A stretch of 64,000 bases of DNA from the NCBI RefSeq assembly GCF_000003815.2, contig NC_049982.1:29931981-29995980 (forward strand). The letters run 5' to 3'. The stretch is from Branchiostoma floridae (Eukaryota; Chordata; Leptocardii; Amphioxiformes; Branchiostomatidae). Below are positions 10,101 to 19,900 of this stretch, piece by piece. The notes under the pieces were generated by a model. It made no database searches and was not told the DNA's origin. It saw only the letters and a list, made by a program, of their open reading frames with translations. The translations under genes and the position numbers were made by a program. The first letter of the stretch is position 1. Every line of letters begins with the position of its first letter.

Positions 10101-13100
10101 TCAAGCAGTGTGCATTATACCGATTACCGAGCAATATTTATACCTGTCTTTTTTTTCTTCAGGACGCCCCGTTGAAGACGGAGATACTGCCAACATCGAA
10201 AGGGACGATGATCACCCAGAGACGCTCACCAGGCTCATCAAGAATATCAAACCGGACATCGATGCCGCCACAAAGGTAGGCACACGCATGCATACATAAC
10301 TTATGTTTCTTAAAGCCTCAGCAACGAGAAATGAACGTTAAACCTGTAAAACAAAACTCATTGTATACTGTACAATAGAATCTTTGTACACAAACAAGTG
10401 GCTTTTATTCAACCACGCCCAACAAAAAGTCTAACACTTCAGTGGCTGTCTGTCACCTTTATCAACTTCCGACTAGTTCACATTGCTCTGCAGTATAGGT
10501 GTCGCTGCCTATAGCGCTAGCTACAGTCCAAAGAACTTAACTACGAACTTTTTTTGCAGGTTATCATTTTTTACCGGCCCAAAGTTTGGCACAATACTCA
10601 AGTCTACTAAGAACTGTAAGGGCGTATTGTCTGTATATTAGACGTTGTTTTTTTTATATCTAAACGTTTGACTTTGTGTTGCATAGGTGTCCACTGCCGT
10701 GGTTGAGCCCTACAAGTCCGTCCTGTCCACCCACAGCCTCCTGGAGCACACCGACGTTGCCGTCATGCTCGACAACGACGCTGTCTACGACATCAGCCGC
10801 CGTAACCTGGACATCGAGCGCCAAACCTACACCAACCTCAACCGTCTGGTCGCCCAGGTAATCTCTTCCCTCACCGCCTCCCTCCGCTTCGACGGTGCCC
10901 TGAACGTGGATATCACTGAGTTCCAGACCAACTTGGTGCCGTACCCACGTATCCACTTCCCCCTGGCCACCTACGCTTCTGCAGAGAAGGCCTACCGCGA
11001 GCAGCTGTCCGTTGCTGAGATCACCAACGCCCACTTCGAGCCAGCCAACTGGATGGTAAAGTACGATCCTCGTCTCGGCAAGTCCATGTGCTGCTACAGG
11101 CTGTACCGTGGAGATGTTGCGCCAACGGACTTCAACATCGCCTTCACCACGACCATCAAGACAGAGCGTGCCACCCTGTTCTTTGACTTGTGCCCCACTG
11201 GTTTCAAAGTCGGCATCAACTACCAGCCACCCACCGTGGTGCCCGGCGGAGACCTGGCCAAGATGCAGCGTGCCATGAACAGGTGGATGTGGAAAATGGA
11301 ATACCAGCATCATGAACAGCTGCCAATGGCATTTTAGTAAGATCCACTTCTCTGTTTTGTAAGAATGATTAATCAGCATATAACCAGAAGTGATTGACCA
11401 ATTAGGATCCCGCATTTGATACTGATTATAAGCCAGTGATGTACTAGTATATGCTACGCTACGCTCGGTGGTTTATTCTTTGGTTACAGGAACCAAGTAG
11501 GTCTTATGTTATCATTGTTCACCTTTATCCACAGGGTAACCTATATCCGTTGTTTTTTAAACATTCCATTAAGGGATATCGGGTTGAAAGACGGTGTTTT
11601 CAAATTGCAGCATTTTCAAAATATTGCAGTTTAAAAGCACCGTCAGTTGCCTTGACATCCCGTAATACCCTGCTTTGAAAAATAACAACGGATATAGGTT
11701 ATCCCACGGATAAATGTGCACTCGCGTAACATCGTGGGTCTAAATATAAACCATTAATTTATCAAACCTTAAAAACATTCAATGGGAATAACAGTTGCTA
11801 TATTCACTGCGACGTAAGAGACCATGAGTTCATTTTGCTGACTTTTTGAACGCTTTAATTGATTGTTTTGAAAGGTAGACCTAAAGGTGGTATCTCTATG
11901 CTCTTGGGGCATCGGTGCGGCACTGCGGGGCTCGTTCACTTCGGCACTGTCTTGTTATTTTCTCGATTATTTTATAATATAGATATTGCGTAATGCGTAA
12001 AAGTACGACTTAGAAGACAACAAAATACACAAGACAGAAAAAAATTTGTTCTTTATCTCTGAAATTAGTTGAGTCATCTACGAACCCCGCAGTGCCACGC
12101 GGGTGGCCCAAGTGCAGTGAGATACCACCTTAACCACCCGGTGTGTTTACAGGTATGACGGTGAGGGCATGGAGGAGGGAGAGGGAGAGGAGGAGGCAGA
12201 GGAGTACCAGACTCCCCATCCATCACAACAGTTCGCGCCATTAACCAAAAACATTGAAACATACGCTACAAAACGCTACATTCCATCACAAGAAAGAACA
12301 TGCGACCAGAGATACGGATAGTAAAATCATCTAAGAAATAAGTAGTTGTGCTTAACCTTTCCGTGAATTTGGGCTATGCTGCTGAAATAAAATGTGCAAA
12401 CTGCGCGATGAAGAACACTTGTGTGTGTTTCATTTACTTTACTAGAATATCCCTTTTTGGTAAAATTCAGGTATTTCCGAAAAATGAATTGTCACTTTTG
12501 AAGAATATTGCATTGCAAAATAGCATAGAAGATGGTTCCCACGCCGCAAGTGATAGTTTTGAATTATAAAAGCAGGATTTTTCTATTAATTCATTCAAAT
12601 GCAGAGATCAAAACTATATGGTTATTTTTCGGAGTTGCGCAGAAAGTGCCCGGTGCCTACCCTTAGTCTGTTCATTGATTAATCTTTTAAATAATTTTTT
12701 CCCTGGGCAAATTTGGATCACAAAGGTCGAGGTTTCTGCAAGAGGGACTAAATCATGTATGTCTTTAAAGTCTTGCCAAAAATCGTGACCTTTAGCATGC
12801 TTTGACCTGTGATTGACCTTCGTATTCAATGGGGAGACATGGACTGATCCATTAGGAGAGGGGGTAAAATCCTGACATCATGACAATCATTTGGCCGTAG
12901 CTCGTTAAAATGCCGGAGTTGAATTCTGGCTTTTTTTAACCAAACCAAACCTAAAAAATCCAGCTTTGCAGTGGGGGTAAAGACTTGAGGTTTGAAATGT
13001 AGGTAAATGTGTTTTTAAGTGATTGTTTTGCATGCCTTAACCATGTAGGGAATGGGCAATTTGATTTAGAAGCCCATATGGAGGTAAAAAAATGCACATA

Positions 13101-15898
13101 TAACATAAAATCAGTGAATACGAATCATTAATCTAAATAATTAAAATATTGGCCTTATTAATTCTATTCAGACGGGAGGGGGCAATGAGGCCCTCGTCAA
13201 CTTTTAGGTCACAAAACGCCCAAACGGCTTACGCTAGAGTCACCAAATTTGGTGAGTTTTTCTATATACGTCATAATAGCGTGAAATTTCTTAGAATCTT
13301 TGAATATCATGTCTACATAGTTCTATGAAAATTAGGTGGTCATATGATAATTCGTTTAAGAGTTACAGGAGTTAGAAGGGCGGGCCATACTTTTTGCATA
13401 TTAATTCATAGTAAGGATAAACCTGTTCTTCAACAAGATGTCTTTTACATATCAAATTACAGCCAGGATATAAAAACATTCTTTAAGAAGATATCTTCAG
13501 TGTCACTGACGAAAACTAGTGGATGATAGTTGAAACGTCTGAACGTTTCCAAAATCATATCCTTATTAAAGTAACTGCTTTTTGGCGTATGCTATTACCG
13601 GGATGTCTAGCCTTGATTGTTTGTTTGTTTATTTGTTTATTTATTTGCACATACAAAGTGATAATAAATACAGAGAAGAATAAAACATAAAACAGGTGCA
13701 GGAGGAGGGGAAAACCTTAATGGTTTATGCTGTGCCCTCCTCCTCTATGGTTACACAAGATGTATGGTCTTGATGCATCATAATTAACAAAGAAAGAACT
13801 AACACATATGTTATAATAATAATACAAAAAGATGTATGATCAGTGAAATCAATAAATAACAAACATAAGTAACTAACACAATCATACGCTATAATAATAC
13901 AACAAAAGATATATGATCAATGAATCAATGAATCAATCATAGCCTTCATCGACGAATCTTCCAATATATCCTTAGAAACTCTTCACGGAAAATGGCTATG
14001 GTAGGTTTTATTTCATTTTATAAACAAAAGGTAACGATGAAAAAAGGTGGCTCACCCGTGGAGAGTTTGAGTAGTCTGTTGTTCATGCCTCCATCTCCGT
14101 CCACTACAAACATCTCCCCGGCTTCGTTAAACGCCACGTCCCCGACCTGGTCAAACTGCAGGGGGTCCAGACTCGAACCCTTTTCTCCAGGTGTTCCTAG
14201 CGTCGTCTTCAGGTTTCCTTGGCGGTCAAACATCTTCAGACAGCAGCCCAAAGGCCCTTGAAGTATAAGAGATTGAGACGACATTAAAGAATGTTTGACA
14301 ACTTAACTACAAGACTATCTAATTGGTGTATGTGTGTGTGTGTGTGTGTGTGTCTGAGTGTTGTTTTTGTGTGTGTGTGTGTGTGTTTGTGTGTGTGTAT
14401 TGTGTGTGCGTATGTGTGTGTGCGTGTGTGTGCATGTGTCTGTATATATTGTGTTGTGTTGGTAACTTTATAATCTTGCTGACAGAATACAATTATTGCG
14501 AAGAAAATTTCAATGTAATAATGCATTCAGGTAGTGTGTAGTTGTGTCTGAAAAGCGTAACTACTAACTAAAGAAGCTATTGGTATTGATGTTTGCTATG
14601 TGTGCAATACCATCAATGTCTTAATTAACAAAATAACATTGAGGTTCGATGAGACCAATAGCGTTTTTCCGTGTTTCTGCACTTAGACTACTTTTTAACA
14701 CTTTCTTATATGTCATTTCCTTACCGTTGCCCACATCAGTGACCCATATCTCCGCCTCTGTGATCCCCTGTCCGGCGGGGACTCGCACCCTGGTGCCGTG
14801 TGGCATGTCAATCTGCTCCGTGTCCCAACTCCGCAAGAGGGCGCCGTTTTCGGAGAACACCAGCATCTTCGACTTCACGTCGCCTCTCTGGTGTATATTG
14901 TGGATAAAAATACTAGTAGCTGAAGAGGTTAACTACAATGCCAGCTAAGGGAAATATTTTATAGCCTTAAATGTTAAATTTCGAGGCGATAAGATCTTCA
15001 AGAAGATGGGACAAGGCAAATTTAAATATATGATCCAATTTTCTCCATAGAAATCTACTGCAGTGGACGAATCCACTACCACTACAATAAATTTCAATTA
15101 TTATGGTGTTTGCAGTGTAGGTGTTTGGTACCCTCTCTATTGTAAATATCAATCTCTTTGAAGTCCAAAGTTCATCATGTATTTTCCATTTATGGCCTGC
15201 AGATATCAGTCCCATGCACCAATAGGTATTTGCCACGTAAAAAAATCGTACAAAGAAAGCAGACAAAATACATATTCCGAAAAAAATATAAACAAGTCGA
15301 CCAAAACTAGTCAAAGCCTAACTTCTGCTTGACCTGTTATCTCCTGGGAACGAGAGCTTGAGTAACACGTAACAATAACAGCTGTTTTAACGGATTGTAC
15401 CACACTACTTTTCAAGATGGGGGTGTTGGACTTTCAAGATAGGAGCGCTGTCTTTTAAGAGACAATACCTGAAAAAACGGTGGTCCTTAGATACATCTAT
15501 AACTACCGAAATACTTAACTTTAAACAGATCTATCGAAATAATCATCAGCTGTAGGTACGAATATATTAACACAGACAGAACAGAACCTCCTTTCCGAAG
15601 GTAACAACAACCCAACCCACTAACTATAGACTGGCTGCCCAGGAGTCTTTCTGGATATAACTTTCCAAGCTACCTAGCCACACGCAACAAACCTAGCATC
15701 TTCAAACACCGTTTTGACATTTAAAACACGGAATGCCATTGCCCCTCCACATACCTGAGCCACGTAAACTTCGCTTGTGTCACCAACGGACAAAACGTCA
15801 GTACAAAATATCTGAGCCTTGAAGTGAGACGAATCCTCGGGCCACGTCTCATCAAGTTTATACAGTGGAGTAGCACTGAAATGGGTAGTTACCGACAT
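4163..15898 (-). CDS. NHLRC3: NHL repeat-containing protein 3-like (six-bladed propeller)
   Basis: Five exons on the minus strand: 15755-15898, 14725-14887, 14056-14256, 4972-5167 and 4163-4391. Every junction is GT-AG with matching phases (0, 1, 1, 2), giving 310 residues. Recognisable segments in order are [60 protein letters not shown] and the terminal [11 protein letters not shown], matching the order in vertebrate NHLRC3. NHL repeats form a beta-propeller; vertebrate NHLRC3 is thought to be secreted or granule-associated. No signal peptide is visible after the ATG at 15898, and a TACACAG acceptor-like site lies 24 bp upstream, so a 5' exon with the leader may be missing. The 8.9-kb intron 3 hosts an opposite-strand gene. 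Confidence 0.88.
5345..5500. mobile_element. hAT-like MITE, CTCCAAGCAGAGGTTA family
   Basis: Termini TACTCTCCAAGCAGAGGTTA and TAACCTCTGCTTGGAGAGTA are inverted repeats. The flanks read AATTAAAA on both sides, an 8-bp target duplication as in hAT elements. The interior is a long imperfect hairpin with a TTTTTAGTCG-type core. Related pieces occur at about 6990-7016, 17827-19784, 53590-53725 and 61868-62540. Confidence 0.85.
6119..8180. repeat. Locally duplicated non-coding segment in NHLRC3 intron 3
   Basis: 6119-6400 and 7458-7740 are direct copies sharing blocks such as TTCTAGAACATTCGGAACAA and GTTGTCAACAAAGTAC. A following block (ATTTCGTAAGATGA, AATCTGCCCAGAGACAGG) occurs at about 7100-7195 and 8010-8175, with a weaker third copy at about 9330-9400. 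No ORF is conserved between copies, so this is a duplicated intronic segment or an uncharacterised repeat, not an exon. Confidence 0.7.
6451..6660. mobile_element. MITE, ACTGTAAATGCA family, copy 1
   Basis: The element begins ACTGTAAATGCAG and ends TGCATTTACAGT. The interior is built from many GCGGT/ACCGC motifs (TTCGCGGTGGTTTAA, ACCACCGCGAAA) that pair with each other. A second copy is at 35964-36175. Confidence 0.8.
9672..12321 (+). CDS. Secreted-leader / divergent alpha-tubulin chimera
   Basis: Exon 1 (9672-9735) starts with ATG and encodes a hydrophobic leader ([15 protein letters not shown]). Exon 2 (10163-10275) encodes an acidic segment ending DIDAATK. Exon 3 (10687-11337) is unmistakably alpha-tubulin, about residues 177-374 ([47 protein letters not shown]). 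It then diverges and stops at TAG 11335-11337, giving about 275 residues. The tubulin nucleotide-binding N-terminal half is absent, so this cannot be an ordinary tubulin. An exon-like stretch at 12153-12321 encodes an acidic tail ([16 protein letters not shown]), followed by AATAAA at 12386. It lies inside intron 3 of NHLRC3, on the opposite strand. It could be a chimeric gene or a decaying pseudogene with a borrowed leader; expression is unproven. Confidence 0.65.
11517..11722. mobile_element. MITE with TTCACCTTTATCC termini, copy 1
   Basis: The left arm TATCCGTTGTT, preceded by GGGTAACCTA, is mirrored on the right by AACAACGGATATAGGTTAT, making a foldback of about 40-bp arms around a short centre. 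A diverged relative lies at 26409-26588, sharing ATATTGCAGTT and the TTACC / GGTAA arms. Confidence 0.7.
12386..12391 (+). terminator. Polyadenylation signal downstream of the tubulin-like gene
   Basis: AATAAA on the plus strand, 65 bp after the TAG that closes the acidic-tail exon (12319-12321). Its position supports that exon being the 3' terminal exon, coding or not. Confidence 0.5.
12400..14055. other. Gene-free stretch of NHLRC3 intron 3
   Basis: No exon seen. It contains a fragment of the G-tract TIR family near 13168-13300 (ATTCTATTCAGACGGG and ACCAAATTTGGTGAGTTTTTC), a Penelope-type terminal fragment near 13480-13615, and AT-rich simple sequence such as TTTGTTTATTTG and AATCAATG repeats at 13615-13945. 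Confidence 0.6.
13480..13615 (+). mobile_element. Penelope-type terminal fragment with hammerhead-like core
   Basis: CTGACGA at 13506-13512 and GAAACGTC at 13532-13539 are separated by 19 bp that include AACTA and TAGTT, able to pair as stem II. The downstream sequence CGTTTCCAAAATCATATCC is repeated at 37240-37265 (minus strand) and 37440-37470 (plus strand), so the motif belongs to a dispersed repeat. Only the terminal part of the element is present, with no ORF. Confidence 0.5.
14325..14450. repeat. (GT)n compound microsatellite
   Basis: A long interrupted TG/GT dinucleotide tract in NHLRC3 intron 2. It produces long spurious open frames on both strands. Confidence 0.9.
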
Positions 15899-16902
15899 TT
15901 TGAGACACTGAGAACTCGACTGTGTACGTAATGTCCTTATGGTATCAAGTTAAAACTGTGTACGTGTCACAGACTCGTCCGACCACAAGCTGGTTATAAT
16001 GCCAACGCATACTGTCATCGATTTTTTTAGACTAGACGGTCTAGACCATGCTGATGACATCCGGGTGCGCATCAATTTTTATCCGTTTCCAAAATGTTTC
16101 CAAAAGTTTGAAAGTTTTCGACAATATCTATATATAGTACAAAGAATACGAGGCTGGAAAATGAACTAATCTATTTTCAATATCCATTGCAAATAACAAA
16201 AAAAGAGGACAGTATCTGAGTGAAAAAGATGCGAAAGAATGAAATTGAATAATAAATGTATGTCTTCTTCAAAGTACCAAGAAGGTTTTAACGTCCTTGG
16301 GTATAAGTTATTGTGTTTAATTATTTTTTCAACCTTACTAACAAAGCAAAAACAAAACCTGTCATGTAAAAAGTGACAAAATAGCTGAACCGGCTGACAA
16401 AAACGCTCCAAAAGACGCCAAAACAAGCAGGAAGAGCTTGGAGAGTATGTTACACAACCTCGAGTTGCCAGGAACTAAAAGAGGGGCCGGTAGGTCGGCT
16501 GGAAACTAGGTTACGTACACTATTAGTAGGGGGTTTATTAGGGGGCGTGGCATTTCGCTTGGTGTCATCCTCAGGTCAGTGTGGTGACGCAATCTCAGGG
16601 TAACCTACAGAAAACGTAAGGGGTGTAACCCCTCTATGGATGATAATACAATTAAGATAAATGTATTATTGAACACAATATTTTTGCCATTGACGCAAAA
16701 TGACAATTAATTACGTATTACTAAATGTATCATGTTGGACAAAATGCGATAGGAAGGCCAATTTATCAACATTGAATATACAAACACCCCTATTCTTACT
16801 GTGCACTCTTCCAAAGATGGCGCGCTAGTCAAACAACGTGGAACTCGCAATCTGTGCATTTGTGTGAAGTCGTAGCGCTAGTTTGAGGCCAACTTTTGTA
16901 CC
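15899..16902. promoter_or_regulatory. Divergent intergenic region between NHLRC3 and PYROXD2
   Basis: About 1 kb between the outward-facing first recognised exons of the two genes. No ORF with support, and no clear TATA box near either ATG. A bidirectional promoter is inferred from layout only. Confidence 0.4.
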
Positions 16903-19900
16903 ATGTTGTCGGCAAGAACCCTCTGTAAGAGACTGGGGTACAGGTTAGCGAGGAGAAGTCTTTCTACAGCACAACCCGAGCTAAAAACGGAGTATGACGC
17001 CATAATAGTCGGAGGAGGTAAGTTTCTTGCATAATGTCATTTATTACTTGTAGTCTAAAGTCTTCAATTGCAGTTTTAAAGGCCCATTGTGTAAATTTTG
17101 TATTCCTTGTGTTTTTGATCTGTACAGAGTAAGCTGCATAAGGTCTGAAAGTTTCTTAAACCATCTTTAACCTCCTGTTCTAAACAACAACAACAACATT
17201 ATAACTGTAGACTGGGTTGAAAGATCACGGTTTTACACATGTATGTCTGTACGGTGCAATGATGTTGTAACCTCCCTCCCATAATATTGGTAACTATTAC
17301 TATTATAGATTTGCTCTGACTTGCTAAACAAATGGTAGAAAAGTCTGCTTTCTATTTGGCCTAAAGGTCAAAGTTCATCTGGGTTACCCATCTTTAATAT
17401 TATACTTAAAATAAATCCTTTTAATTTTGTGGGGATTTGATTGTTTGTTTGTTTGTGCCTTTATTTCAACTCGATTCAGTTTTTGTGGTTGGAAGATTTA
17501 TCATTTTCATTTATGATAATTTGATATAATTCTATTGTTCTTTGTTGCAGGTCACAATGGCCTTGTTGCGGTAAGTTCATTCAGATAAAACATTTCTGCA
17601 TTCTTGTATTTGAGGGGCAGAACTTCATAATTCTCGAGTATGGTTTCTTATGATCTAATTGACTGTTAGTGTTTGGGCTACTGGTTATGGAACTATTATA
17701 ATCTTGATGCTTATATGTATAGACTCAATTATTATTAAATATTGATATTCACTCTTCTGTCAATCAATGAGAGAAATTATCTAAAATCACAAGGGACCAC
17801 CATAAAGTTGCCGCATTGGCCAGGTGTACTCTACAAGCAGAGGTTAGGCTCTGGCTAGTTTTTAAACTTTTTTTAGTCGTTTCTAGCAGGCTTTCTATTT
17901 TGTATTGTATCTTGTATTGTCAAAAAACTTCAAGAAAAATGACAAAATAAATGCCTGATGAAAATGACTAAAAAAAACCTTCATATAGTAAGGTTCTTTT
18001 AGCACAACCAGAAAATAACTTACTTCCGACGTTTCGGTGTCTGTCAGACACCATCATCAGGGTGGAATGACGGGAACTACTTCTTGCTGCTACTTATAGC
18101 CGATGTAGGTGGCGTTGCAGCAGCAAGAATGCCATCCCAGACGTGGCTCAGCTTGTATCCGCCCTCGTCTCTGTTCATGACTGGCACTGATTTTCTGATC
18201 CAAACTGCTTCTTTAATCCATCGAGTTCTTCTGTTTTCCTCTCTGTCAATGACTCTTGCCCCCTCCCAGTCTATTACGCAATTGTTTCTATGAATATGGT
18301 CTGTGACTGCCGATTTGTTCTCTGTTTGTTCTGCTGCCTTCTTCTGAGATCTTGTGTATGCACTGCCTTTGCTGTTTTGTGCCTCCTTTTTGTGTTCTTC
18401 AAGTCTGGTGTAGAAAGTCCTGCCCGTCTCTCCAATGTACACCTTGTCACAACTTTTGCACGGAATCTTGTAGACACAGTCTGTTTTAGAGGAGTCTTCC
18501 AGTCTGTCCTTGGGATGCACCAACAAGTTTCTGAGCGTGGTCTTGGGCTTAACTGCCGTGGCAATGGCATGTTTTCTGAAGATCCTTTCAAGTGTCTCTG
18601 TAATGCCTTTGACATAAGGTATGATGATCATGCCCTTAGACTTCTGTTCTTCTTTCTTCTTTTCTTTCTTGGGTTTGGGTTTGTTGGACTGATGTTGCAC
18701 TCTTTTGAAAGTCCAGTCTGGGTAACCACAGAGTGACAGGGCTTGTTTGATGTGTTTAACCTCTTGTTGTCTGTCTGTTTCCTCTGTGACCACTGTTTTG
18801 CTCCTGTCCATCAGTGTTCTGATTACTCCTAGTTTCTGGTGGAGCGGATGATGGGAATTGAAATCTAGATACTGGTCTGTGTGGGTCTTTTTTCTGTAGA
18901 CCAAAAGTTTCACCGTGCCGTCTTCTCTCCTCACTAGTAAGGTGTCCAGAAAGGGTAGAGTGCCCTGATCTTCTTCCTCATGGGTGAACTTGATACTACC
19001 CGTGGGGTCTATGGAGTTTAAGTGGTCGGTAAGTTCATGTTGTGTCCCCTGTCTTATAATTTCCATGATGTCATCCACATATCTCTTCCAAAGTTTCGGC
19101 CTACAGTTCACCGGAGCTGTGGCCATGGCCTGCCGTTCTAGCCATTCCATGAAGAGGTTAGCTAGAACCGGGGAGACGGGGCTTCCCATCGCTGTACCGA
19201 ACCGTTGTTGGTAAATGTTGCCTCTAAAACTGAAATACGTGGTAGTGACTATGAATGTTAACAACTCCATAATGTCCTCCACTTGGAGCTTGGTTCTGTT
19301 CTTGAGGTCAGTATCAGCAAGTAGTCTATCCTTGATGATGTTGAGAGTCTCTGGCACTGGAGTGTTAGTGAAAAGTGACACTACGTCATGAGATACAAAC
19401 ATCTCACCCTCTTCTACTATGATACTAGCCATTTCTTCGGCGAGGTGTTTGGAGTTTTTGATATGGTGCTCAGTTTTCCCAACCAAAGGGGCCAAAAGGG
19501 GCCAAAAGGGACGAGGGGGGATACAAGCTGAGCCACGTCTGGGATGGCATTCTTGCTGCTGCAACGCCACCTACATCGGCTATAAGTAGCAGCAAGAAGT
19601 AGTTCCCGTCATTCCACCCTGATGATGGTGTCTGACAGACACCGAAACGTCGGAAGTAAGTTATTTTCTGGTTGTGCTAAAAGAACCTTACTATATGAAT
19701 AATTGCCAACCTGATGAAGTTATTCACGGAGACTAAAAAAAACATTTAAAAACAGCCGGAGCCTAACCTCTGCTTGAAGAATAACCAGGTAGTCCTTATG
19801 TAGATGTGGTCACTAGTACAGGTTTGACTGTATCTGAATCCACCCTACAGGCAGCATACCTTCAGAAAGCTGGGATAAACACCGTGGTTTTAGAGAGGAG

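Larger units (their letters stand above)
17981..19698 (-). mobile_element. Penelope-like retroelement with inverted terminal copies
   Basis: About 190 bp at 17981-18172 is repeated in inverted orientation at 19510-19698, flanking one large minus-strand ORF. The repeat includes the end of the ORF, so the 5' copy is an inverted pseudo-LTR-like unit. Each copy holds a hammerhead ribozyme core. The 5' part of the coding region is missing. It lies in PYROXD2 intron 2, antisense to the gene. Confidence 0.85.
17827..19784. mobile_element. hAT-like MITE split by a Penelope-like insertion
   Basis: The left end TACTCTACAAGCAGAGGTTA and the right end TAACCTCTGCTTGAAGAATA match the family at 5345-5500. 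CCAGGT flanks both ends as a probable target duplication. The MITE hairpin interior is interrupted near 17980 and resumes near 19731, with GACTAAAAAAAAC on both sides of the interruption. Confidence 0.75.

Noticed and set aside
10660-11415. 251-codon minus-strand ORF
   Set aside because: Antisense shadow of the GC-rich tubulin-like exon; the plus strand carries the recognisable protein.
14284-14541. Open frames rich in Cys-Val or Thr-His at the GT tract
   Set aside because: Products of a dinucleotide microsatellite on both strands.
18084-19214. Plus-strand ORFs of 69-148 residues
   Set aside because: Antisense shadows of the Penelope-like polyprotein.
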